A DNA stretch of 64,000 nucleotides from Desulfobulbaceae bacterium (GTDB lineage: Bacteria; Desulfobacterota; Desulfobulbia; Desulfobulbales; Desulfurivibrionaceae): assembly GCA_004332195.1 (NCBI GenBank), contig SJBG01000002.1:161467-225466 (forward strand), given 5' to 3'. The translations under genes and the position numbers were made by a program. Positions within the stretch are counted from its first letter, which is position 1; each line of letters starts with the position of its first letter. Under the pieces are notes generated by a model. That model searched no databases. It worked only from the letters and a program-made list of their open reading frames with translations, and was not told the DNA's origin. This document shows positions 18,450 to 27,834 of this stretch, piece by piece.

Positions 18450-19856
18450 TTAGAAGGTCAAAAGGCGATCAAGGTTATCCGCCAGATATTGAAGGTTGGT
18501 GGTAATGGCGGCTCCGGCTGAATTGCGGCCTTCAATCACCATCTCTAAGATGAATTGCCGGGCCCGTTGCTTGGCCTCGGCCATGGAGTCGCCCCAGACC
18601 AGGACCAGGGCCAGATTGGGATCGTAATCACTGGGAATTGCGTAGGGCCGATCAAGGGAGACATGGGTGTAAACCGCCGACCATTGATGAGTCGGGTAAG
18701 AGAAACGGGAAATAGTGCCGATCCAGGGAGCAAAGCCCCGGGTGACATCCTCGGCGACAATCCGTAGTTCAATGCTGGCCCCATCGAATTTGATATCGTG
18801 CTGGGAGTAGCCCAGCTTGTCCCCCAAGCCTAGTCTGATTTGTTCGCGGATTAGATTGGGATGTTGGTTTTTAAGGTAGCTGATGCGGGCGGAGACGTCG
18901 TTTTCCACCTGAATTCGGGTATTGACCTCCAGCAGATAAGGCTGTCCCTGGCGGCTGACAATCCACTCCCAGGTGCCGATGTTATCGTAACGAACATGAG
19001 CGGCCAGTTTCAGCGAATATGCAACAATCTGTTCCTGGACGGCGGGAGCATCAAACTCGTAGGGAAAACAGGAGTTGTCAAAACCAGGGGCGGCCTCCAG
19101 GCGTTTCTGACGGCCAGAGCTTTGAATGGTACAGTTGCGGGTGCCGAAATGGACCCGTTCTTCGTGGCGACTGCCGAGCAACTGCACTTCCAGGTGGTTG
19201 TAATCCCGCAGGCATTGCTCAATCAACACCCCGGCATGGCCAAACTGGCGCTTGGCGTAATTCTGGACCTGGCGATAAACCCGACGAAACTGCTGAATTT
19301 CCTTAACCTCTTCAATCCCCAAACCACCGCCACCGGCTGCCGCCTTGACCAGCACCGAAGGTTGCTGAATATTACGATCGGCCTGATCCTCCAGCAACCG
19401 GCGGGCAATTTCCTCGGCATCAATTTCGTTGTAGATGGGGCCGTCGGTCCCGGGGATGATCGGAATCTCTAGCTGATTGGCCACCTTTCTGGTGTTGATC
19501 TTGTCGCCCAGACTCTTAATCACTTCCCATTTGGGTCCGATAAAGATCAGGGGGTGGTCCCGAATCGTCACTCGGCGGGCAAAACGGAAGTCTTCGGAAA
19601 AAAAGCCATAACCAGGATGAATGGCCGTGCATTTGGTGTGGTCAGCCACCGCCAGAATATCGTTAGGGTCGGTATAACTGGCCACCCGCCAGGCCCGGCG
19701 TCTATGGCTCCGGGGGTCGAGGTTGCGCCGGACATGCTCGGATTGCTCATCAGCGGCGGTATATATCACCACGAAATCCAGGCCCAGATCCTCGCAGGCC
19801 TGCATAATCCGCAGAGCAATCTCGCCCCGGTTGGCGATCAGTATCTTGTCTTTCAA
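18450..19856 (-). CDS. accC: Biotin carboxylase
   Basis: 468-residue ATP-grasp enzyme that carboxylates the biotin carrier. Signatures: ILIANRGEIALRIMQAC at the start, HPGYGFFSEDFRFA, KINTRKVANQLEIPIIPGTD, the glycine loop VKAAAGGGGLGIE, HLEVQLLGSRHEERVHFGTRNCTIQ, and EVNTRIQVENDVS (the catalytic E-x-N-x-R-x-Q-V-E, usually HEVTE or HAVTE at the end, here ENDVS). First gene of the minus-strand acc operon; the promoter should lie in the 270-bp gap before the divergent corC-like gene, where no clear -35/-10 pair was seen. Confidence 0.95.
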   Translation of the reverse strand: MKDKILIANRGEIALRIMQACEDLGLDFVVIYTAADEQSEHVRRNLDPRSHRRRAWRVASYTDPNDILAVADHTKCTAIHPGYGFFSEDFRFARRVTIRDHPLIFIGPKWEVIKSLGDKINTRKVANQLEIPIIPGTDGPIYNEIDAEEIARRLLEDQADRNIQQPSVLVKAAAGGGGLGIEEVKEIQQFRRVYRQVQNYAKRQFGHAGVLIEQCLRDYNHLEVQLLGSRHEERVHFGTRNCTIQSSGRQKRLEAAPGFDNSCFPYEFDAPAVQEQIVAYSLKLAAHVRYDNIGTWEWIVSRQGQPYLLEVNTRIQVENDVSARISYLKNQHPNLIREQIRLGLGDKLGYSQHDIKFDGASIELRIVAEDVTRGFAPWIGTISRFSYPTHQWSAVYTHVSLDRPYAIPSDYDPNLALVLVWGDSMAEAKQRARQFILEMVIEGRNSAGAAITTNLQYLADNLDRLLTF

Positions 19857-20127
19857 AATTCACCTCTTAACGTGGAAGCGGAAGGCGGAAGGGGTCGCTT
19901 CTACAGATTCCGGCTTGACATGTTCCCACAACTGCCGTCACCCTTACCCTATTTCCCCACGAATGAAAAGGGGAAATCAGCCGCCCACCAACCGTCCCGG
20001 TTATGGGATCGGGCGCCGAAATATAGGTGTTGACGGATCCTTCGGTCGCCACTATTATCCAACCAGCGACCTTCACAGTTTTGATCTTCAACTTATGCTA
20101 ATGATGCAGGAGGTTTTTGTCACCGTC

Positions 20128-21015
20128 ATGGGTTCATCACCAGAGCCTTCGCCCGCTGGGTCCGCGCCCGTCGAGCCTGGATCGTCGCCCAAGGCGGCGG
20201 AATCACCGTTTCGTCGCCTTCTCAACCGGCTGGGGATTACCAGCCCTCCTGGCACCGCCGAGGATATCGAACAGGAAATCCAAGAAATTATTGACGAAGG
20301 CGAAGAGCAGGGCCTGATCACCCCCGAAGAGGGGGAGATGATTTCCAGCGTCATGGAACTGAAAGATACCCTGGTGTACGAAATTATGACTCCGCGCACC
20401 GAGATGGTGCTGGTCCAAGCCGCCACCCCGTTGCCGGAGTTGATCCGGATCATCATCGAGCGGGGGTTCAGTCGGATCCCGGTCTACCAGGATAATCCCG
20501 ACCAAATTGTCGGCATTCTCCACGTCAAAGATATTTTACCCCACTGCCTGGTCGGCGACCCCCAGCTCACCGCCGGGGCCTTGGCCAGGCCAGCCGAATT
20601 CGTTCCGGAAAATCGCAAGATTATTGAGTTGCTTAAATATTTTCAGGAACAAAAAATGCACTTGGCCGTGGTCAGCGATGAGTTTGGCGGGGTGCGGGGG
20701 TTGATTACCTTGGAGGATATCGTTGAGGAAATTGTCGGCGACATCAGCGACGAGCACGACCGCAAAACGCGCCGCTGGAAGGAGGTCAACTCCCACACGG
20801 TGCTGGCCGATGCCAAGGTGGATATCGAAGATGTGGAAGAGTTTTTTGCCGTTGATCTACCCAAAGGGCCTTATGAGTCGGTGGGCGGCCTGATCATCCA
20901 CCGCTTGGATCTGGTCCCGTCGCCGGGCGTCGCCCTGAGCATCAATTCGCTGATCTTTGAGGTGATCGCGGCCGACAAACGTCGAATAATTACGGTCAAA
21001 ATTCAAAAAAAATAA
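20128..21015 (+). CDS. HlyC/CorC-family CBS-domain protein
   Basis: 295 residues. After a P/S-rich N-terminal tail come an acidic helical region (EDIEQEIQEIIDEGEEQGLITPEEGEMI), a pair of CBS domains (VYEIMTPRTEMVLVQAA...FSRIPVYQDNPDQIVGILHVKDIL, then FQEQKMHLAVVSDEFGGVRGLITLEDIVEEIVGDI) and a C-terminal CorC/HlyC transporter-associated domain. Same architecture as E. coli YbeX/CorC, which is linked to Mg/Co efflux and sits next to lnt, exactly as here (lnt begins 7 bp later). ATG at 20128 with AGGAGG at 20108-20113 (spacing rather long). Confidence 0.9.
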   Translation: MGSSPEPSPAGSAPVEPGSSPKAAESPFRRLLNRLGITSPPGTAEDIEQEIQEIIDEGEEQGLITPEEGEMISSVMELKDTLVYEIMTPRTEMVLVQAATPLPELIRIIIERGFSRIPVYQDNPDQIVGILHVKDILPHCLVGDPQLTAGALARPAEFVPENRKIIELLKYFQEQKMHLAVVSDEFGGVRGLITLEDIVEEIVGDISDEHDRKTRRWKEVNSHTVLADAKVDIEDVEEFFAVDLPKGPYESVGGLIIHRLDLVPSPGVALSINSLIFEVIAADKRRIITVKIQKK

Positions 21016-21022
21016 CGTAACC

Positions 21023-22939
21023 ATGCGGCTATTACCGACAAAACCTTTTTTTCTTTTGCCCGGGATTTTCGCCCTTGGCAGCGGGTTGCTGCTATACTTC
21101 TCCTCGCCCGGGACCGTCGGTCAGGGATGGTCGGCCTGGATCGCCCTGATTCCGCTGTTGCTGGCGGTTCGGGGGCTTGCGTGGCCGGCTGCCGCCTTGC
21201 TGGGCTTGCTGGCGGGCATTGCCTATTACCTGCCGCTGCTTCACTGGATCACCATCGCTCTTGGTCAATACGGTGGCCTGCATCCCTTGGTGGCGGCAAC
21301 CGCCCTGGCGCTGCTGGCTCTCTACATGAGCCTTTATCTCGCCGTTTTTATGGTTTTGCTCGTCACCCTGACCTCCTGGGGTCGGGCCTCTGATGATTCC
21401 GATCATCCGTCGATAACCGGCTCCGGCTCCGGCCTGGTGGGTCGCAACCGGAAACTCCGGGGGACGACGGTGCGGGGCCGAGCAAAAACCTCGTTTGATC
21501 CCGGCATCCTATGGGCCGCGCCGGTAATCTGGGTTGCTCTGGATTTTATCCGGTCCTGGCTCTTCACCGGTTTCCCCTGGCAGGATCTTGGCTATAGTCA
21601 ATATCAGATTCCGGCGCTGCTTCAGGTGGCCGACCTGACTGGTCATCATGGCGTCACCTTCGTCCTGGTCCTGACCAACGCTCTGCTGGCTCTGCTGTTC
21701 AGTCGCTTTTGGCCGAAAACGTGGCGGAGCCACCCCCCGACCTCGATCCCCCGAGCCTCTTTAGCCCCGAGCGCCACCATCCAAGCTTCAGCCTTGACGA
21801 CTCCCAGGGCCTCCGGGTCTCCCCTGGCAATCCCCCCAAGCTCTGATGGCCGCCAAGGCAAATCAGGGTCGGTTGAAAACTACGCGGTCTCGCGCCTTAG
21901 CGGAGCTGAGTGGGGCTCGGTTTTAGCGGCGTTGCTCCTGGTCTTTGCCTTTTTTATATATGGTCACTTACGCTTGCTCCAGATCAGCGACCTGGCGGCT
22001 CGGAGTCCCACTGTTGAGGTTGCGGTGATTCAGGGCAATATTCCGCAAGAGGAAAAATGGGAGCCTAAGAAGCGGGCTGCCACCGTGGAGCGCTACATTA
22101 AACTGAGCGCTATGGCCGCGACCTCCGGGCCAAATCGACCAGATCTTATCGTCTGGCCGGAAACCGCCCTGCCTTTTTATCCCCTTGAGCACCCTCTTTT
22201 TCATCAAGTCGTCGATTTCGCTCTCGGTCACGACCTCTGTTTACTGGTTGGCGCCCCCCATCGAGAAAGGGAGCCTGACGGGACTTTTCGCTACTATAAC
22301 AGCGCCTTGCTCATTAGCCCGGAGCTACCGGGTGATCGACCAACCACGACCGCCTTGGCCTCGGTTTATCGCCACCTGGAGGGCATGTACCACAAACGAC
22401 ACCTGGTGCCCTTCGGCGAATATGTTCCCCTGCGCTGGCTGTTGCCTTTTTTGGCCCCGGTGGTCGAGACCATGGGAGATTTTACCCCCGGTTCCGCGCC
22501 GGTCATCCTCAACTGCCGGCAATGGCGACTGGGAACCATAATTTGTTTTGAGGCCATCTTCCCCCGTCTGGCTCGACAAATGACGGAGGCCGGGGCTGAC
22601 CTGCTGGTCAATATTACCAACGATGCCTGGTTTGGGCGGAGCAACGCATCCCAGCAGCATCTCTCGATGACGGTCCTGCGGGCGGTGGAAAATCGTCGAT
22701 CCTTAGCGCGGGCCGCCAACACCGGAATCAGCGCCTTTGTCGGCCCCGACGGTAGGATCCACCAGGCCACGGAGCTGTTTATTCCCGAGCAGCGCCGGGC
22801 TGCGCTGCCTCTGTTGCTCGGGACCGACGATCAGGGCTACCGTAGTATTTTTAGCGCCGGTGGCTATCTCTTCGGCCACTTTTGCCTGCTGCTGATGATG
22901 GCTGGTCTTATCCGGCGCTTTTATCTGAAAGTCTCGTAA
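21023..22939 (+). CDS. lnt: Apolipoprotein N-acyltransferase
   Basis: 638-residue inner-membrane enzyme that adds the third acyl chain to lipoproteins. The N-terminal half has about six membrane segments; the C-terminal half is a nitrilase domain with the catalytic triad visible as Glu in IVWPETALPF, Lys in HKRHLVPFGEYVP and Cys in GTIICFE. Two inserts of about 40 and 65 residues rich in S, P, T, G and R (near nt 21376-21505 and 21705-21920) make it longer than the usual 500-530 residues. Seven base pairs after the corC-like gene, as in the conserved ybeX-lnt pair. Confidence 0.93.
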   Translation: MRLLPTKPFFLLPGIFALGSGLLLYFSSPGTVGQGWSAWIALIPLLLAVRGLAWPAAALLGLLAGIAYYLPLLHWITIALGQYGGLHPLVAATALALLALYMSLYLAVFMVLLVTLTSWGRASDDSDHPSITGSGSGLVGRNRKLRGTTVRGRAKTSFDPGILWAAPVIWVALDFIRSWLFTGFPWQDLGYSQYQIPALLQVADLTGHHGVTFVLVLTNALLALLFSRFWPKTWRSHPPTSIPRASLAPSATIQASALTTPRASGSPLAIPPSSDGRQGKSGSVENYAVSRLSGAEWGSVLAALLLVFAFFIYGHLRLLQISDLAARSPTVEVAVIQGNIPQEEKWEPKKRAATVERYIKLSAMAATSGPNRPDLIVWPETALPFYPLEHPLFHQVVDFALGHDLCLLVGAPHREREPDGTFRYYNSALLISPELPGDRPTTTALASVYRHLEGMYHKRHLVPFGEYVPLRWLLPFLAPVVETMGDFTPGSAPVILNCRQWRLGTIICFEAIFPRLARQMTEAGADLLVNITNDAWFGRSNASQQHLSMTVLRAVENRRSLARAANTGISAFVGPDGRIHQATELFIPEQRRAALPLLLGTDDQGYRSIFSAGGYLFGHFCLLLMMAGLIRRFYLKVS

Positions 22940-23167
22940 CTGTTCAGGGGCATCCCATCTTGGCTCATTTGGGCCTTCTCGCATGGCACAAGTATCCTTC
23001 AGAGTCCCAGCGGAGAATTGGCGTGACCGGATAGTTTGAGCCGGTTTTTCTTGACCTCTGATTTTCGGGTGTGTTAGACAGCAGGGAGGGAGCTTAATTA
23101 CGGTAAGCAAATAAAGTTTGTATTAACCAGCAATCAGCTTAAGATATTTTTCTTATTTGCTTTCTTT

Positions 23168-23308
23168 AGGCTACCTTGAAAATTAGCTATTTTGTTCGAG
23201 TTTACGGCACGTAAAAAAAATTACCGCAGGCATATGGTTGATATTCCGAGGATAATTTTTTGAGCATAACGCAGAAATCGGGCGAAAGAGCAATTTTTCA
23301 AGGTGGCC
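23168..23308 (+). repeat. Family-1 element, complete copy
   Basis: Ends AGGCTACCTTGAAAATTAGC and, inverted, CAATTTTTCAAGGTGGCC, flanked by CTTT at the left and TTAAG at the right. It occupies most of the second half of the 426-bp gap between lnt and acs; the preceding 22940-23167 shows no gene, only a weak match to the family-3 core near 22955-22985 (CTCATTTGGGCCTT). Confidence 0.85.
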
Positions 23309-23365
23309 TTAAGTTGATCGCTAACCGCTTTTTTAAACCAAGCGCTACTACGGGAGAAAACAACG

Positions 23366-25360
23366 ATGAGCGAACAAGACGATAGAATTGAAAGCAGCCT
23401 GCGGGAAAACCGCCTTTTTGCCCCTGGGGCTTCGCCGGCTGATACGGTTTCCGCTCGCGATATGGCTGAGTACCAAGCCATCTATCAACGCTCGATGGCG
23501 GACCCCGAGGGCTTCTGGGCTGAACGAGCCGACGCTTTGTTGCAATGGGATAAAAAGTGGGACCGGGTGCTTGACGCGGATATGCACAAGCCGGAAATCA
23601 AGTGGTTTGACGGGGGCAAGCTCAATGTTGCGGTCAACTGTCTGGACCGCCATCTGACTGATGGTCGCCGTAACAAAGCCGCCATTATCTGGCAGGGTGA
23701 ACCGGATGAGGATGTCCGGGTTTACACTTATCAGATGTTGCACACCGAGGTTTGTCGCTTTGCCAATGTGCTCAAGAAAATGGGGGTCAAAAAAGGCGAC
23801 CGGGTTGCCGTCTACCTGCCGATGATCCCCGAGCTGGCTATTGCCCTGCTGGCCTGTACCCGGATCGGCGCCATCCACAGCGTGACTTTCTCCGGCTTTT
23901 CCGCCAAAAGCCTGAAAAGTCGGATTCAGGATTGCGAGGCCAAGGTTTTGATCACCGCTGATGCGGTTTTGCGCGCCGGCAAGACCATCCCTTTAAAGTC
24001 TAGCGTCGACCAAGCTCTGGCCGAATGTCCCAGTGTTAAAAATTGTGTGGTCGTCAAAAGGGCCGGCAATGAGGTGGCAATGCAGGAGGGGCGCGACAGC
24101 TGGTGGAGTCGGGAAATCAACGACCCGGGAATCGGGGTGGAATGCCCCCCTGAAAGCATGGACGCCGAGGATACGATGTTTATTCTCTACACCTCTGGTT
24201 CCACCGGCAAGCCCAAGGGGGTGGTGCACTCCATCGGCGGTTATCTCACCCAGGTCGCTCAAACCTGTCAATGGGTTTTCGATCTGAAGGACAATGACGT
24301 TTACTGGTGTACCGCCGATATCGGCTGGATCACCGGGCACAGCTATATCCTGTACGGCCCTCTGACCCTGGGCGCCACCTCGTTGATGTTTGAAGGAGTG
24401 CCCAGTTGGCCGCGGCCTGACCGTTTCTGGCAAATTTGCGAAAAATTCCGGGTCAACATTTTTTACACCGCTCCCACAGTCATTCGGGCCTTGATGCGGG
24501 AAGGGGTGCAGTGGACGCAAAAGCACGATCTTTCCTCACTGCGGCTGCTGGCCTCGGTGGGTGAGCCGATTAACCCGGAAGCCTGGATGTGGTATCACGA
24601 ACATATCGGCAAGGGCCAACTGCCGATCGTCGATACCTGGTGGCAAACCGAAACCGGCGGGGTGATGATTTCAGCCATGCCTTACGCCACTCCCCTCAAG
24701 CCCGGTTCGGCCACCTTGCCGCTGCCCGGCATCGATGCCGCGGTTTTCCGGGCCGACGGCACCGAGGCCGCGCCCAACGAGGGGGGACACCTGGTTATCC
24801 GCCGACCCTGGCCGGGGATGTTGCGCGGGGTTTTCGGGAACCCGGAGCGCTATAAGAAGTGCTTTTCCCGTTTTGCCGGCGTTTACGATTCGGAAGACTC
24901 GACCCGCCGGGACGAAGACGGATATTTCTGGCTTATGGGTCGACTGGATGATGCAATCAACGTTTCCGGTCATCGCCTGGGCACCGCCGAAATTGAATCG
25001 GCCCTGGTGGCTCATCCCGACGTAGCCGAGGCGGCGGTAGTCGGCGCCCCTCACGAGATCAAGGGGCAGACCATTTACGCCTTCGTCTCGCTGCAAGTCG
25101 GCGTTGCCGCCAGCGCCGAACTGCGAGCCGCCCTGCGGGCTCAAGTTCGTAAAGAGATCGGGACCATCGCCACCCCTGAATTCATCCAGTTTGCCGACGG
25201 TCTGCCCAAAACCAGAAGTGGTAAAATTATGCGGCGGATTCTACGTAAAATAGTCACCGGACAAACCGAAGAGGCCGATTTCGGCGATATTTCAACCTTG
25301 GCCGATCCTTCCGTGGTCCAGACCCTGGTCGACGAAAGCAAGGCTATCTTGAAAAATTAG
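23366..25360 (+). CDS. acs: Acetyl-CoA synthetase
   Basis: 664 residues, AMP-forming acetate activation to acetyl-CoA. Signatures: phosphate loop YTSGSTGKPKGVVHS, WWQTETGG, GRLDDAINVSGHRLGTAEIE and the lysine that is acetylated in the family, in LPKTRSGKIMRR. Full family length. The start ATG follows GGGAGA. The last codons (SKAILKN, stop TAG) are written by the left end of a family-1 repeat that starts at 25342, so the true C-terminus has been replaced by the insertion; normal Acs proteins end in similar short variable tails, so function is probably kept. Confidence 0.96.
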   Translation: MSEQDDRIESSLRENRLFAPGASPADTVSARDMAEYQAIYQRSMADPEGFWAERADALLQWDKKWDRVLDADMHKPEIKWFDGGKLNVAVNCLDRHLTDGRRNKAAIIWQGEPDEDVRVYTYQMLHTEVCRFANVLKKMGVKKGDRVAVYLPMIPELAIALLACTRIGAIHSVTFSGFSAKSLKSRIQDCEAKVLITADAVLRAGKTIPLKSSVDQALAECPSVKNCVVVKRAGNEVAMQEGRDSWWSREINDPGIGVECPPESMDAEDTMFILYTSGSTGKPKGVVHSIGGYLTQVAQTCQWVFDLKDNDVYWCTADIGWITGHSYILYGPLTLGATSLMFEGVPSWPRPDRFWQICEKFRVNIFYTAPTVIRALMREGVQWTQKHDLSSLRLLASVGEPINPEAWMWYHEHIGKGQLPIVDTWWQTETGGVMISAMPYATPLKPGSATLPLPGIDAAVFRADGTEAAPNEGGHLVIRRPWPGMLRGVFGNPERYKKCFSRFAGVYDSEDSTRRDEDGYFWLMGRLDDAINVSGHRLGTAEIESALVAHPDVAEAAVVGAPHEIKGQTIYAFVSLQVGVAASAELRAALRAQVRKEIGTIATPEFIQFADGLPKTRSGKIMRRILRKIVTGQTEEADFGDISTLADPSVVQTLVDESKAILKN

Positions 25361-25481
25361 CTATTTTGTTCGAGTTTACGGCACGTAAAAAAAATACCGC
25401 AGGCATATGGTTGATATTCCGAGGATAATTTTTTGAGCATAACGCAGAAATCGGGCGAAAGAGCAATTTTTTAAGGTGGCC
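25342..25481 (+). repeat. Family-1 element, complete copy, overlapping acs 3' end
   Basis: 140 bp from GGCTATCTTGAAAAATTAGC to TTTTTTAAGGTGGCC. The left 19 bases encode the last five residues and stop of acs. It shows one base lost in the A-run and one C-to-T change in the right end. Confidence 0.85.
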
Positions 25482-25622
25482 GCAAGGAGTTTGTAAAGTA
25501 ATCGGCGCTTCAGGTTGTGGCGCTTGGATTGTTGTTCTTAGTGTTGTTGAGTTTTTGCGATGCTTATGGTATCATTGGCGGGTTAGTAAGTTTTCCCAAT
25601 CAAACCCTAAAGGGGAAGGATT

Positions 25623-27377
25623 ATGATGATCCGTTTTGCCGCCATTATTATCGCTTTGACTGCCCTGGTTACTTTTTCAGGCCCTCCGGCGGTGGCCGCC
25701 ACCCAGCCGCCACCGCCCACCATCGCCGTGCTTCCCTTTGCGCTTATCGGTCCCCAGGAAAGGGCGTACTTGATTGAGGGAGTGCGCGTCATGCTCAGCA
25801 GCCGCCTGGGTGCGGGGCCGGGACCGCGGGCGGTTCTGCGGGATCGTGGCCTGGTGGCTGCTGAGCTGGCTCTTGGTCGGCCCTCCACGTCGGCGGAGTT
25901 TCTGGCCCTGGGTAAGAGGCTGGAGGTGGATCATCTGGTCAGCGGGGTTTTGACCTCGGTTGGCGGGGCGCTCAGCCTTGATCTGCAAGTTTTCAACATC
26001 GCGGAGGGCGGCGCTGCCCGTGATTTCTTTGCCAGCGCCGCCACTGAAGATGAAGTAATTACGGTGGTCAACGAACTTGCCGGCGAGATCAGGGCAGCGA
26101 TTCTCGACCCTGCTCGCGCCGCGGCCGAGCCGCGGCCGGTCATCACCCCCCAGCCCCCGCATCAGCCCCTCCATCAGCCCCCTCTCGAGGCCCTCACCCG
26201 CCAACCAGCATATATATCCCCCCACCCCATGCGGCAATTCCACGCTGGTTGGGGCCCTGGCGCTTCACCCCTGATTCGACCCGCCGATATCCATCGCCTC
26301 CGGGGTTACACCAAAAGTCACGATATTCTCCTCGGTCTGCATGCCATGGATGTCGCTGACATTACCGGCGACGGCCAGCAGGAGTTTATTCTGGCCGGGT
26401 CTAACCAGGTGGAAGTTTACCGTCGGGAACTTGGTCGCTTTATCCGGATCGCCCGGATCGACACCTTGAATCGCTATCCGATTCACTTTGTTTCAACCGC
26501 CGATTTTAACGGCAATGGCCGGGCCGAGATCTATATCAGCGCCGCCGATAACCGAGGCCCCAACGCCCTGGTGCTGGAATGGGACGGCCGGGAATTGGCC
26601 CGGATTCACGACCGTCTTGACTGGTACATTCGGGTGATGGAACTGCCGATGGAGGGAAAAACTCTGGTAGGTCAACGAGCCGGGGTGGGACTGGGCAACT
26701 TTTTGTTGCCCGGGATTTTCCGGCTTCATCTCAGCGCCACGGGGGCGATCGAACCGGGCGCGCCCCTCAACCTGCCCGGGCGCATCAACCTGTTTGATTT
26801 TGTCTACGTTGATCTGGATGGCGATGGAATTTACGAGATTGTCGCCATTACCCAAAGCGACCGTTTGGAGGTAATGAATGCCGGCGGCGGTCGCATGTGG
26901 CTAAGTGACGGCTTCTACGGCGGGACCACCCGTTACCTCGGTGGTCAGGACCCCTTGACCGGGGAAACCGGCGTCCCCGTCTATGCAGCCGCGCGCTATT
27001 TCGTCCCCTCACGGATTATCGTCCGTGATGTCGATCAAGACGGGCGGCCCAACATCGTGGTTACCAAGAACCATCATGCCTTCTCCCGGCTGTTTCGCGA
27101 CTTCCGCTCGTTTTCCGGTGGCGAAATTAACGCCTTGGCGTGGGATGGAGCCGGGATGAGCGAAGTCTGGCGAACCCGCAAAATCGCCGGATATATTGCC
27201 GACATCCAGCTCGGCCCGGATCTTACCGAGATCACCAAAGACGGTGAAACCATCAAAGGGGCGGAGCTTTTTGTCGGGGTGGTGCTGAGAAGTGACGGTC
27301 TCAATATCTTGGCGGCCAGCGAGAGCGCGATTTACATTTACCCTGTGGAATACCTGCCGACCAGCGCGCTACCATGA
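25623..27377 (+). CDS. Exported TolB/FlgO-like and FG-GAP repeat protein
   Basis: 584 residues. A signal peptide (MMIRFAAIIIALTALVTFSGPPAVAA) is followed by a domain starting PTIAVLPFALIGPQERAYLIEGVRVMLSSRL, of the kind seen in TolB-N or FlgO-like outer-membrane proteins, a Pro-rich linker (about 170-190) and four FG-GAP/VCBS calcium-type units: DVADITGDGQQEFILAG, TADFNGNGRAEIYISA, YVDLDGDGIYEIVAI and VRDVDQDGRPNIVVT. Probably periplasmic or outer-membrane attached; role unknown. ATG at 25623 follows GGGGAAGGATT. Monocistronic, convergent with the repeat-rich lipoprotein gene. Confidence 0.75.
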   Translation: MMIRFAAIIIALTALVTFSGPPAVAATQPPPPTIAVLPFALIGPQERAYLIEGVRVMLSSRLGAGPGPRAVLRDRGLVAAELALGRPSTSAEFLALGKRLEVDHLVSGVLTSVGGALSLDLQVFNIAEGGAARDFFASAATEDEVITVVNELAGEIRAAILDPARAAAEPRPVITPQPPHQPLHQPPLEALTRQPAYISPHPMRQFHAGWGPGASPLIRPADIHRLRGYTKSHDILLGLHAMDVADITGDGQQEFILAGSNQVEVYRRELGRFIRIARIDTLNRYPIHFVSTADFNGNGRAEIYISAADNRGPNALVLEWDGRELARIHDRLDWYIRVMELPMEGKTLVGQRAGVGLGNFLLPGIFRLHLSATGAIEPGAPLNLPGRINLFDFVYVDLDGDGIYEIVAITQSDRLEVMNAGGGRMWLSDGFYGGTTRYLGGQDPLTGETGVPVYAAARYFVPSRIIVRDVDQDGRPNIVVTKNHHAFSRLFRDFRSFSGGEINALAWDGAGMSEVWRTRKIAGYIADIQLGPDLTEITKDGETIKGAELFVGVVLRSDGLNILAASESAIYIYPVEYLPTSALP

Positions 27378-27401
27378 AGTAATCAACAAGGCGCCGCCCC
27401 T

Positions 27402-27716
27402 TCATCTGCTTTTATCCAGAGGAGTTTCCGTCCCGCCTTTATCGGCGGGAGCTTCTTCCGCCGGGGCAATCCCGGCGGCTTCCTTGGCCTGTTCAGCGGC
27501 CTGTCGCGCCTGTTCCTTGGCCTGCTCGGCAGCTTTCAGCGCTTGCTCCTTGGCCTGTTCAGCAGCTTTCAGTGCCTGCTCTTTGGCCTGTTCAGCGGCT
27601 TTTAGCGCCTGTTCCTTGGCCTGTTCAGCGGCCTGCTGCGCCTGCTCGCAACCAGTTAAACCGGTGAGCGCCACCAACAATGCCAGGACCATCACAGCTT
27701 TACTCAGAGTTTTCAT
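27402..27716 (-). CDS. Small lipoprotein with alanine-rich helical repeats
   Basis: 104 residues. The signal peptide ends in the lipobox LTGC (cysteine about residue 23), followed by five imperfect copies of an 11-residue unit A-A-E-Q-A-K-E-Q-A-L-K encoded by 33-bp tandem repeats, then a short acidic tail. The pattern predicts a long amphipathic helix, like Lpp or apolipoprotein-type spacer proteins tethered to a membrane; acylation would need the Lnt encoded nearby. AAGGAGAT lies 8 bases before the ATG. The copy number of the DNA repeats is likely variable between strains. Confidence 0.8.
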   Translation of the reverse strand: MKTLSKAVMVLALLVALTGLTGCEQAQQAAEQAKEQALKAAEQAKEQALKAAEQAKEQALKAAEQAKEQARQAAEQAKEAAGIAPAEEAPADKGGTETPLDKSR

Positions 27717-27834
27717 CGTTGATCTCCTTTATTTTGTTATGCGTTTTTTTGCCTTTTTTTTTTGCCTTGAACGGCAAGCCATTCTACCACGAATCACCAA
27801 ATTAAACGAGAGAGGAGATTGACCAGAGCCCTGA

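Noticed and set aside
19723..20127. N-terminal extension of the corC-like gene
   Set aside because: The extra 135 codons overlap the divergent accC gene and lack any family sequence; ATG 20128 has an upstream AGGAGG.
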